From contig NZ_BQYJ01000001.1 in NCBI RefSeq assembly GCF_023168165.1, positions 806,001-870,000 of the forward strand: DNA of 64,000 nucleotides, given 5' to 3'. The notes below the pieces were generated by a model. That model was not told the origin of the DNA and did no database searches. It saw only the letters and a program-made list of their open reading frames with translations. This DNA is from Niallia sp. NCCP-28 (GTDB lineage Bacteria; Bacillota; Bacilli; Bacillales; Cytobacillaceae). A program made the translations under genes and the position numbers. Of the stretch, positions 17,847 to 26,379 are shown piece by piece (within the stretch, counting starts at the first letter, position 1; each line of letters starts with the position of its first letter).

Positions 17847-18620
17847 TTAGGCTTTCACACTCATGGATAATTGGATAACAATACTCGGACCCGCATCTTG
17901 AGCACTCCTGATATCTTCCAATGATAAAACTTTCCCTTCGGCGAAAAGCAATGTACCTTCATCTGAATAGACATCCTTTGTTACCTTTTTATTAAGAAGT
18001 AGCTCTATTTGTTTTTCTTTTAATGCTTGCAAACGAAGCTCTTCCTCATTATTTGCCGGCATTTTCAGATAATCTTCCAGCAATTCATTTTCTTTCTGTT
18101 CTATTATTTCATGTATTTCTTCTTCATTTTTCCCCAAAGTCTTTTTCAAATTATTAGCAGCATCTTCCTTAACAATAATAATCTGCTTTCCATATGTCAT
18201 AACATATTCAGATAAAACAATCGCTTCAGCATCTTTTAGCTTTATATTTAAGCCAATGATTTTCCCGCTGCCTTTATTTATATAAAATCCAAGAACTTTG
18301 CCCAAAAGATCCCCTTTTCTTGTAATAACATTTGTATCTAGAGCGGCAATTTTTTTATCTGTTGATTCACCTGCTATTAAGATTTCCTTTAAATCTATAA
18401 TAGAATCAGCATTTTCAATTGTAACTGCATATCCTCCAATGCCAATTACTTTCTCGAATGGAATAGCCTTCATGCTTTTTTGCCATTCTTCTTGTTTAAA
18501 TATTACAAAATCAACCGAACTCCCTGCTGGATTAATAAGAAGAGATTCAACAATTCCTTCTTGTTCGCCCTCCAAAATACTAATAATTGGTAATTTTTTC
18601 ATTTGTGAACTATTTTCCAT
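17847..18620 (-). CDS. Tandem PRC-barrel protein in pilus operon
   Basis: The 257 residues hold two PRC-barrel-like beta domains (about 5-80 and 85-155, the second with RKGDLLGKVLGFYINKGSGK), followed by an acidic helical region and a C-terminal segment on activating a reversible element (KVTKDVYSDEGTLLFAEGKV). There is no signal peptide or membrane helix, so it should be cytoplasmic. An upstream in-frame GTG exists, but GGTGAGG favours the ATG used here. PRC barrels often act as small interaction or adaptor modules; a link to PilB or PilM is only inferred from the operon. Confidence 0.65.
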   Translation of the reverse strand: MENSSQMKKLPIISILEGEQEGIVESLLINPAGSSVDFVIFKQEEWQKSMKAIPFEKVIGIGGYAVTIENADSIIDLKEILIAGESTDKKIAALDTNVITRKGDLLGKVLGFYINKGSGKIIGLNIKLKDAEAIVLSEYVMTYGKQIIIVKEDAANNLKKTLGKNEEEIHEIIEQKENELLEDYLKMPANNEEELRLQALKEKQIELLLNKKVTKDVYSDEGTLLFAEGKVLSLEDIRSAQDAGPSIVIQLSMSVKA

Positions 18621-18646
18621 TACAAACCTCACCTAGTCTTTCTAAA

Positions 18647-19909
18647 TTAATTAAGTAAATAGTTTTGCTCCATAAAAATTAACTGATCTAAAAGAAGCGG
18701 TTCATGCTGGAATTTTAACTTTAAGAGTTCAAATAAATTTTTTAGCTTTTCATATTCTTGAAAATGAATATATTGCTCAATCAAAAGAGTAGAAAAGGCG
18801 AAATACTCATACTGCGGAATAAAATCACTCATACATTTTATTAAAGTTGCTTCATATTCTTCTTTAGAAATAATATTTTTCATCAGCTTCAACTGCTTAA
18901 AGGTATTATCAATCACTTGATGTGTAAGCAGATGAGCTGCTTGGCCATTTTTATCATCTTTTATTTGCAATATTTTATTCTCTATTACTTCTTTATTATT
19001 TACTAATTCCTCTTTATCAGAAATGCTCTCTTGTTTATCTACCAATAACGGAAAACCTTCTAATTCTGATTCTAAATTATTTGTTTCTGCATCAATATTA
19101 AAAGAAAGTTCTTCCTCCTGATCTTTAAAAGAAAATATTTCTAATTCATCTATTGCTGATTTATTCTCGCTTATTTTCTCCAGAATATCTTTACTTACAT
19201 CAGTTGATGACAAGAAATTTTCATTTTCTTTGGATGAAGCAGCTAAAATGGAAACATCTCTATCTTCTAGCATCTTTTCTATTTCATCCATATAAATTAT
19301 TTCATTCAGTACCCCAGTAACTGTATCATTGGCATCTTCTATTGAAGTCTCTCTTTTTTCTCCTTCATTCCAAAAGTCTCTATCCAATTCTTCAAGCAAC
19401 ATTTCTGCTGGTGTTATTTCATCAAGCTTGTCTCTGTCTGAAATAACATTCTCCAGTAAATTTCCTCCTAAATTATCGCTCATTTCTTGAGGAATAATCA
19501 TATTGTCTTCCTCTTGCATCGAAAAATCTTCTGTTGCTACATAATCCTCCAAAGAGGAATCTGCTTGTTTTTCCTTTTTATCAATTAATTCGCTCACTGC
19601 TTCTGCTTCATTGGGAACATCCTCCCAAAAAAACTCATCTTCTATTTCATCTTCATTAGTATGAAATAGTAATTCCGGAGATTTCTTCATTAAAAAATAC
19701 GTAAAAATAATGGCCAATAGCAACATTAATAAACCTATCTGCCACCAGGAAAAAATATTAATATACTGCGAAAACAGTCCAATTACAGAAATAAAAAAAG
19801 CTACACCTATAATTGCCAATTTACCCCTTTTCGAGAAATTTAGCGGCAATAAAAAAAATATCGGAAGCACAAAAACCAAGGAAAAAAGTGCTAATATATA
19901 TATAATCAT
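18647..19909 (-). CDS. Unknown membrane protein with acidic linker and TPR-like C-terminus
   Basis: First gene of the minus-strand pilus operon; I do not recognise the family. The 420 residues have three closely spaced hydrophobic segments within the first 80, then about 230 very acidic and Ser-rich residues, and a helical C-terminus (about 325-420) with repeats of aromatic and Leu residues (YEYFAFSTLLIEQYIHFQEY) that look like TPR or HEPN-type helices. The ATG at 19907-19909 follows AGAGGTG; an upstream TTG is less likely. Rich codon use of AAA/GAA/TTA matches its neighbours. Confidence 0.6.
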   Translation of the reverse strand: MIIYILALFSLVFVLPIFFLLPLNFSKRGKLAIIGVAFFISVIGLFSQYINIFSWWQIGLLMLLLAIIFTYFLMKKSPELLFHTNEDEIEDEFFWEDVPNEAEAVSELIDKKEKQADSSLEDYVATEDFSMQEEDNMIIPQEMSDNLGGNLLENVISDRDKLDEITPAEMLLEELDRDFWNEGEKRETSIEDANDTVTGVLNEIIYMDEIEKMLEDRDVSILAASSKENENFLSSTDVSKDILEKISENKSAIDELEIFSFKDQEEELSFNIDAETNNLESELEGFPLLVDKQESISDKEELVNNKEVIENKILQIKDDKNGQAAHLLTHQVIDNTFKQLKLMKNIISKEEYEATLIKCMSDFIPQYEYFAFSTLLIEQYIHFQEYEKLKNLFELLKLKFQHEPLLLDQLIFMEQNYLLN

Positions 19910-20026
19910 TGTACACCTCTTCAAAAAATAACTTCATCTATCTAAAATATACATTTTTTTACAATTAAATCGAACTTTCGGATTATTTTTTCGACTAATA
20001 AGGAATGTAATAACTAATAATGATTG

Positions 20027-20032
20027 TATAAT
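20027..20032 (+). promoter_or_regulatory. -10 box of plus-strand minor pilin operon
   Basis: TATAAT in TTGTATAATAAG lies 33 bases before the first minor-pilin ATG, in the 155-base divergent gap. The -35 region has no good match. AAAGAAGGG at about 20050-20058 is the ribosome site. Confidence 0.5.
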
Positions 20033-20064
20033 AAGTTTAGTAATTTTGAAAGAAGGGTAAATTT

Positions 20065-20556
20065 ATGAAATTTTCTAAGCTGTTTTCTAGTGCAAAGGGT
20101 CTAACCTTGATTGAAGTACTTGTTTCTTTAACCATACTTAGTATTATTTTATTAGGTATAATGAACTTCTTTAATCAAGCTTATTCTTATACAAATTCTA
20201 ACCAAAAGAAAACTGCTGCTGTAAATGTTGCCAGAAATGCAGCATCTTTTATGGAACAGTCCTCTTTTATCCAAATAAAAACTATAGTAGAAAAACACCC
20301 AAATGTGACAGGATCCTTAGTTATATGTGACAACAGTGGATATGCTATCAAATGGAGCCATGAATCCAGTTCAAATAATCTGTGCAAACCGATTATAATT
20401 AATAATATAAGCTATCATGTTGAAATTCTTCCAAAGCTTGATGAAAAATATACCTCCTACTTTATCCCTTTCCATGTAAAAGTGAATTGGAGCGTCAATA
20501 AAAAAAACTACAATACATCAGTAGAGGGGGCTATAAAAAGTGAAGATCTTCGATGA
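20065..20556 (+). CDS. Minor pilin-like protein 1 (PilV/PulI-like)
   Basis: A 163-residue prepilin with leader ending SSAKG, then LTLIEVLVSLTILSIILLGI with Glu5. Two cysteines about 20 residues apart (VICDNSG and LCKPI) may form a disulfide in the globular part. It is the first of three plus-strand pilin-like genes divergent from the main operon. Its place in a set ordered like pilV-pilW-pilX suggests a pilus-initiating minor pilin. Confidence 0.82.
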   Translation: MKFSKLFSSAKGLTLIEVLVSLTILSIILLGIMNFFNQAYSYTNSNQKKTAAVNVARNAASFMEQSSFIQIKTIVEKHPNVTGSLVICDNSGYAIKWSHESSSNNLCKPIIINNISYHVEILPKLDEKYTSYFIPFHVKVNWSVNKKNYNTSVEGAIKSEDLR

Positions 20557-21124
20557 ACGGGGAATTACCTTAATGGAACTATTGGCAACAATTACGATAT
20601 TAGCTATTGTGCTTCCAGTAATTTATAGCGTCTTTAACTCTGGTCTCTCCTTGTACAATAAAATCCAGATTGAAGGACAGTTGCGCGATGATGCTGACTA
20701 TGCCATATCTATGATGTTGAACGCTTTTAACAGCATTCCATTTGATAATGTGCAAACCTGCGGAGAAAATTGCATTCAGCTTAATAATGTGACACATACT
20801 GATTTAGAAAAAGTAGAAAAAGAGAATTCTTCTTTTTATTCAATCCAAGAAAATAAAGAAAATGCTGCAGAAGACATCAGCCGCCATAAAATTGCATTAG
20901 TGAATAATACAATAAATAATGAGAAAATAAAATCTGTTGCTGTTGACGGCAATATATTAGATGGGATTGGGAACTTTGATGGTTCAACCTTCTCGCTTAC
21001 ATGTTCGCAAAAGTCTAAAAACAATGCTGATTTGTGTGAACATGGCTTTATTGATGTTCAATTTATCATTGATCAAAGCAGATTAAAAAAACCTCTTGCT
21101 TTAGAAAGCCAGTTTGGATTTTAA
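20540..21124 (+). CDS. Minor pilin-like protein 2 (PilW-like)
   Basis: A 194-residue prepilin: leader MKIFDERG, then ITLMELLATITILAIVLPVI with Glu5. The ORF overlaps the previous gene by 17 bases, so the two are translationally coupled. Four cysteines occur in two pairs (QTCGENC and SLTCSQ...DLCEH). The length and leading sequence fit PilW/GspJ-type minor pilins, which cap or initiate the fibre. Confidence 0.8.
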   Translation: MKIFDERGITLMELLATITILAIVLPVIYSVFNSGLSLYNKIQIEGQLRDDADYAISMMLNAFNSIPFDNVQTCGENCIQLNNVTHTDLEKVEKENSSFYSIQENKENAAEDISRHKIALVNNTINNEKIKSVAVDGNILDGIGNFDGSTFSLTCSQKSKNNADLCEHGFIDVQFIIDQSRLKKPLALESQFGF

Positions 21125-21135
21125 GGAGCACCAAA

Positions 21136-23196
21136 ATGATGATGAAAAACCAAAATGGAAATGCGCTTATTATTGTTTTACTTGTTTCTTTAGTTTTTAC
21201 CACTATCGGACTTGCTATTGTAGCCTCGACCATAAGCGGAACAAAAAGAGTGGAAACAAGAGAATCAGATATAGATATTACGTATAAGAACAAAAAAGTC
21301 CTAGAAGAAATTATTTCCGAAATCGCTGAATCACTAGACAATTTGCCGATTAATAATTATACGTATGAAAATGCAAATCATTTATATATCAACAATACTT
21401 CTTTTGAAAAAGATTTAAAAACACAAGTACTGATACCAAGTTTAAATAGTGTGCTTGATAAAGAATCATATAAAAATTCTGTAGAATGCCTCAGTATTGT
21501 TGATTTAAGCAGCGGAACGCCTAGCGCCAATGATATAGTTCATTCATCAAATGAATGTGCATTAAACAAAATAACTACAAAAAGCATCTATACAATTAAT
21601 AAAAATCTTGATTTTACGAGGGTATTGGAAATTATCCTTGTGACAAAAAATCCAAATAAAACAGAAGGAAACGTTACTCGAACACTGAAAAAACGCATTA
21701 TTCTTTCTTCATTGCCTAGCTTTCTTAAATATGCAGTCGGATCCGATTCATCCAATAATGACGAAGGATTATTTTTAAATGGATCTCCTAATATAAATGG
21801 CAATATTTATGCAAATCAGTTAGCAATAACAAACAAAGCGAAATATCAATTAAAAAATGGAAGATGGGCAGAAGAAGACTCACTTATGCCTTCTATAACT
21901 GGAAGCATCTATAGCAGTACAGCCAATTTAATACCTGTATTGATAGAAAATAATTTTTATAAAAGGGTTGTTCCAACACTTAATCATGACAGCCAATTTA
22001 TAAATATCGACTTTGATTCAACCATTGTCCAAAAAATCAATAACATCTTAAATGTAAACAACCTAAACATAGAACTATCTTCTATTGATAGCATTAATAA
22101 TTTAACTTCTCTATTGAAACAGGAGATTGCATCCATTCCTATAACCGAAATTTCCAATACAGATGGAACAATAGAAAAAGTTCTTCAGCAGGAAACTCCA
22201 TCAACAGTTATTGGAGAATCCTTGGAAAAATTAAAAGAAAGCTATAGAATAGAAAGCACTGGAAGCCCATTAATTTTTACAACCCCCATTAAACTCAATG
22301 GAGATGTAGTCATTAACAGCAATGATGCATCCATTACTTTTAAAGATAAAATGATTGTTGATGGAGATTTATATCTTGTCAGCAATGATAACTTAGCGGC
22401 TAATGATAATATTTTTGTAACAGGAGATATTCATATTATTAACTTTGACGGGAATTTCACATCAATGAAAGATATTATTGCTGCAGGAAATATTATTGTT
22501 GAATCAGAAGCAAATCAAAAAATTAATAATAAAAATGGGGTAACAGTAAAAGGAACCATGTTAGCCGGAGGAAAAATAACTATTCGTCCATTCAATACAT
22601 CCATTAACTTTCAGGATAACTTAATAAGTCTTGATGCATTTACAATAAAGGGCGATGAAACAGGAGAAGAGGCAGGGGAAAATGATACAGTTCAATTTAA
22701 CTCTGTTGTATATTCATTAGCTGAAGCATTTTTATCAAATAGTAATATAGTTGGCGCTCCTTATATAGATGACAATGGGGTCAACAAATTAGGGCAATTA
22801 GTGTTGTTAGCAAAAAAGAAACTGACTATTACAAGAATGAATGAGTTTAATAACTTTTCCAATTTAAATGAAACCAGTTCTTCTTACTTGCCGGATAAAG
22901 ATGAAGAAATCCTTCCATTGCAGGCGTTTTTTTATACAGAGGAAGATGCAGAATTATATGGAGTCGGATCATTGTTTTATATTAAAGGGGGAATTTTTGC
23001 AAAACGTTCATTAGAAATCAATGCCATAAGAGCAAATTCCAAAGTAAGAAATATTGTCAGTATTCCACGATCTTCAGAAAACTATTTATCCCGTTTTATC
23101 GTCGATTATGACAAGGATGTATTGCTTAAAGGCATTGATGCCCTGCCAATCGTTGATAAACTGCAAATTATTCCAGACGAATTTATTATAGAGTAG
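21136..23196 (+). CDS. PilX-like giant minor pilin with bactofilin-like body
   Basis: The 686-residue protein starts with MMMKNQNG followed by NALIIVLLVSLVFTTIGLAI, a prepilin-like helix that lacks Glu5, as in PilX/GspK-type subunits. Residues about 370-500 form regular beta repeats alternating Gly-Asp-hydrophobic (GDVVINSNDASITFKDKMIV, GNIIVESEANQ, GTMLAGGKITI), resembling a polymer-forming/bactofilin right-handed solenoid. The C-terminal part has further mixed sequence. It follows the PilW-like gene by 11 bases. A role at the pilus tip with the facing VWA protein is inferred. Confidence 0.72.
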   Translation: MMMKNQNGNALIIVLLVSLVFTTIGLAIVASTISGTKRVETRESDIDITYKNKKVLEEIISEIAESLDNLPINNYTYENANHLYINNTSFEKDLKTQVLIPSLNSVLDKESYKNSVECLSIVDLSSGTPSANDIVHSSNECALNKITTKSIYTINKNLDFTRVLEIILVTKNPNKTEGNVTRTLKKRIILSSLPSFLKYAVGSDSSNNDEGLFLNGSPNINGNIYANQLAITNKAKYQLKNGRWAEEDSLMPSITGSIYSSTANLIPVLIENNFYKRVVPTLNHDSQFINIDFDSTIVQKINNILNVNNLNIELSSIDSINNLTSLLKQEIASIPITEISNTDGTIEKVLQQETPSTVIGESLEKLKESYRIESTGSPLIFTTPIKLNGDVVINSNDASITFKDKMIVDGDLYLVSNDNLAANDNIFVTGDIHIINFDGNFTSMKDIIAAGNIIVESEANQKINNKNGVTVKGTMLAGGKITIRPFNTSINFQDNLISLDAFTIKGDETGEEAGENDTVQFNSVVYSLAEAFLSNSNIVGAPYIDDNGVNKLGQLVLLAKKKLTITRMNEFNNFSNLNETSSSYLPDKDEEILPLQAFFYTEEDAELYGVGSLFYIKGGIFAKRSLEINAIRANSKVRNIVSIPRSSENYLSRFIVDYDKDVLLKGIDALPIVDKLQIIPDEFIIE

Positions 23197-23201
23197 ACAA
23201 A

Positions 23202-23235
23202 AAAGGGGATCGCATTTTGAGTGTAATTCCCCTTT
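23202..23235. terminator. Bidirectional terminator between converging pilus genes
   Basis: AAAGGGGA (23202-23209) pairs with TCCCCTTT (23228-23235) around an 18-base loop. A-rich and T-rich flanks allow termination in both directions. It sits between the stops of the PilX-like and VWA genes. Confidence 0.7.
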
Positions 23236-23250
23236 CTCTATCAATATCCG

Positions 23251-26151
23251 TTACCAGCGTCCTTCGCCGGTATCTTCATTTGTACCGTCATTATTATCTG
23301 ACGAACCGCTATCTTTTACCACTTCAAATAATGCAGAGTCTTTTGGCTTTTTGCCATTTTTCTGCTCCTCAGCAGTAGCTGTAATGTTAGAATATCCAAT
23401 CTTTACTCCTTTCACATAAAACTCATCATTGATTTTCACTACTTCCACCTTATCAGGCATACTAGAAACAACACTTTCCAATTCCTTATTCGTAGCATTA
23501 GATGGGTTAAAAATCAACAAATCTTTTATTGGGACAAGATTATTGTTATTCTCACTAATTTCCACTTTGTACACTGGTTTTTCAAATTTTATTTCTTCTA
23601 ATGCTATATATGGATCTACAACCTTAATCGGCACCTTAACTTCTAGATTAGATCCATCTATCGATTTTACAATTAATTCTGTTGTTCCATCTTGATTTCC
23701 TAGTATGGTATTTTGTCCAGGAATTAAACTAGCTATGGACGGATTGGAAATTTTAATATCTAAGTTTTTATTTGTCGCATCATCAGGAGCAATTGTTAGC
23801 GTAAAGCTCCCTGTTTTGCCAACCGTCAATTCAATCGGATTTGGCTGAACAGAGATCGATTTCACTATTTTTGAAATGGTAATCTTTTTAGAAACTTCTT
23901 CATTATTAGCAAATCCGCCGACTGCCCTAACCTTTATTTCATTTAATCCTGCGTCAGTAATTGGTATAACATTATTTAGAGTAAACTCTTTCCAGCCTGT
24001 TGATTGGCTGCTGTTATTGATTTGATAATAATACACTACATTATTTCCAGCTACCTTTTGAGATATTGTTCCATTAATTGACTCAGCGGACGTATCGTTA
24101 CTATTATATTTTTTCCCTGTATCCTTTCCAATCAAATCATAATCCGGAATCATGTATAAATAAGCTTTGCTATTATCAGAATAAGTTATCTCAATTGTTT
24201 TATTGCTGGATCCTGATTTAAATACCATATCTTTTACTGCTTTATTTGGCAAATTATAATCATTAGGCACTTCTGTTTGGGCAAGTTTAGCATTTGTCGA
24301 TAGCTCTTTCTTTTCTATAATCCCTACTGCGTCACCTTCATATTTATTAGCAGTTTGCTCTTTTAGCTGTACTTTCATATTAATAGATTGGGTTGAAGCA
24401 GGAATGCTTGTTGCATTGCTGCCTGTAAAACGGGAATCAGTATAAGTCAAGCTAGCTTTAGGCATAGTTAAATTATATACTGCATAATCCACCTTAAATT
24501 GTATACTTGAAGTTATTTCTGTTGGCGAAAAGCTTCCTTTGGCATAACTTGCTTCCTTATTCAACAAACTAATGACGGCATATCTTTGCCCATCAATGAC
24601 TTGTTCTGCTGCATTAGTTGTTGAAACTAGTGATACACCATTCGGAATAGGCTGTTTTATTACTAAATTAGCAAGTTTTCCGCTTACAGTACTATTTACA
24701 AGATTAGCAGGCTTTAATGAGTAATTAACATTAAAATAATTGGTTTTATCTGTAGAATTACTTGTTTTGATTAAATTATTCAACTCATTTACTTCTTTTT
24801 CCAATGTCATTGATGAATTAAATCCTGCTGGCGCATCATCTTTAACTATTATTGTTGTACTGGCTGTTTTTTCGCGCCATACACCTTCAAGGTCGCGATA
24901 CTGCAGTGCAATATTGTCAAAGCTATACGTTCCAGTACTGCTAAATGTCAAAGGAAGAGACACATCAATAGGACTGTTTATCTCTTGATTAATTGGAAAT
25001 AAGATATCTTTTTTTATAATAATATTTCCCGAACTGTCTACTGTTGCATTTGCTCCATCGGCTAATTTTACCTTATCTCCAAATTTAGAGATATTAATTT
25101 TTACCGTTGCTGTAATAGTTGGTGTAGCAATTTTTTGAGAAATATCCTCGAAAATTTTGGCAATTGTAGTGGTAGAGGCTTGCTGTGCCGTTACTCCCGT
25201 TGTTTCTGAAAGCTTTTGCAAATAGGGCATATCCACTTCGCTATTTGTGCCGAATCCTATTGAATAAAGTTTAATATTATTGTTCGCCAGATTTGTAACC
25301 TCTGTTTGAACATGGGACTTGATTGCATTTTGGACTGTGCTTAGTTTTGTTGTAGTCATCGTGCCATTTGACCTTACAGCTTTTGCCGTATTATTGGAAT
25401 AAATAGTATACGTAACCGTATCATTCACCGTTTGTGTTTTTGTTTCATACACATCTTCATACCAACAATAGCCAAAAAAGCATTTCTTTTCTGATCCTAC
25501 TTTTACCTTGACTGTGTCTTCAAAGCTTTCTACAGCTTGTGAAGAAGTTGGCTGACCATCTGTTAAAAAGAAAATATATTTATTCACATTGCTGCTAGCT
25601 GCAGTCAACATGTTATTGGCTGTTTGAAAAGATTGCGTATAATTTGTCCCCCCTACAGCAGACAAACCTTGTGCTCTCGTTTTGATTGTTTGCAGATTGG
25701 CTTTAACTGTACCTGTTGTCGGTAAAGATACGATTGGAAAACCAACTACTTTATCTGTTTCCACATCACTTGAAAATGGAATAAATGCAAACCGATCATT
25801 TTTATTTGGATCTGCACTAAAGTAATTTACCGCTTCTGACATCGCATTTTTTGCACTAAGAAATTTCAATGGATTATCACCCAATTCATCCATTGATCCT
25901 GATTTATCGAAAATAAAGGCTACATCTATTGGAGAACGATTAGCATTTGTAGCTTTTCCTTCTGGCGATAATCGTATATCTAAACTTCCTTGTGCAGAGC
26001 TGCCCGATGGCTTAACAATCTCACTCTGTGAAGGGGCTACAGTAAAACTAACCGCGGGGCTGGTTGATGCTGCACTTGTGACATTTGGAAAAACCAATAT
26101 AACAAGCAGCAATGCTACTAAATATTTACTATAAAAAAGCGTTCTCCTCAT
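23251..26151 (-). CDS. Secreted VWA and Big2 domain protein, candidate pilus-tip adhesin
   Basis: The preferred ATG has GGAG nine bases upstream; an ATG 17 codons further up lacks one. The 966 residues have a signal peptide (cleavage near residue 27, TSA-AS), a von Willebrand A domain from about 75 with an intact MIDAS (DKSGS at 82-86, a later Thr, and LTDG), and an insert with two cysteines (KKCFFGYCWY). Beta-rich domains follow, with a Big2-like Ig domain near the C-terminus. No LPXTG or membrane anchor is seen. VWA proteins can be tip adhesins in monoderm pili, and PilY1 carries one in Gram-negatives; the role here is inferred. Confidence 0.75.
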   Translation of the reverse strand: MRRTLFYSKYLVALLLVILVFPNVTSAASTSPAVSFTVAPSQSEIVKPSGSSAQGSLDIRLSPEGKATNANRSPIDVAFIFDKSGSMDELGDNPLKFLSAKNAMSEAVNYFSADPNKNDRFAFIPFSSDVETDKVVGFPIVSLPTTGTVKANLQTIKTRAQGLSAVGGTNYTQSFQTANNMLTAASSNVNKYIFFLTDGQPTSSQAVESFEDTVKVKVGSEKKCFFGYCWYEDVYETKTQTVNDTVTYTIYSNNTAKAVRSNGTMTTTKLSTVQNAIKSHVQTEVTNLANNNIKLYSIGFGTNSEVDMPYLQKLSETTGVTAQQASTTTIAKIFEDISQKIATPTITATVKINISKFGDKVKLADGANATVDSSGNIIIKKDILFPINQEINSPIDVSLPLTFSSTGTYSFDNIALQYRDLEGVWREKTASTTIIVKDDAPAGFNSSMTLEKEVNELNNLIKTSNSTDKTNYFNVNYSLKPANLVNSTVSGKLANLVIKQPIPNGVSLVSTTNAAEQVIDGQRYAVISLLNKEASYAKGSFSPTEITSSIQFKVDYAVYNLTMPKASLTYTDSRFTGSNATSIPASTQSINMKVQLKEQTANKYEGDAVGIIEKKELSTNAKLAQTEVPNDYNLPNKAVKDMVFKSGSSNKTIEITYSDNSKAYLYMIPDYDLIGKDTGKKYNSNDTSAESINGTISQKVAGNNVVYYYQINNSSQSTGWKEFTLNNVIPITDAGLNEIKVRAVGGFANNEEVSKKITISKIVKSISVQPNPIELTVGKTGSFTLTIAPDDATNKNLDIKISNPSIASLIPGQNTILGNQDGTTELIVKSIDGSNLEVKVPIKVVDPYIALEEIKFEKPVYKVEISENNNNLVPIKDLLIFNPSNATNKELESVVSSMPDKVEVVKINDEFYVKGVKIGYSNITATAEEQKNGKKPKDSALFEVVKDSGSSDNNDGTNEDTGEGRW

Positions 26152-26335
26152 CAATTTCCACTCCAATTCCATTACTCTTGAACTAAAATTATCATTAAAC
26201 ATTAATTTATTTCATTATACCAAGTACTTTTTTACCATGATACTTATTTTCTATCTTATTGTAATTCCAATTCTCACCATTCTATTATTGCATTTGCCGA
26301 ATTTCTATTCCCTTTGTTGAGATAGAAAAAGAAAA

Positions 26336-26358
26336 AGAACTCCCAATCTAGAAGTTCT
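26336..26358 (-). terminator. Terminator after the decayed cyclase gene
   Basis: AGAACT (26336-26341) pairs with AGTTCT (26353-26358); the minus-strand tail is TTTTTCTTTTTC. It lies 22 bases beyond the last stop of the pseudogene. Confidence 0.6.
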
Positions 26359-26379
26359 CACAAATAAATAACTATTTTC

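Noticed and set aside
23251-26202. Longer start for the VWA protein (17 extra codons)
   Set aside because: The upstream ATG has no ribosome site and would bury the signal peptide behind a charged extension.
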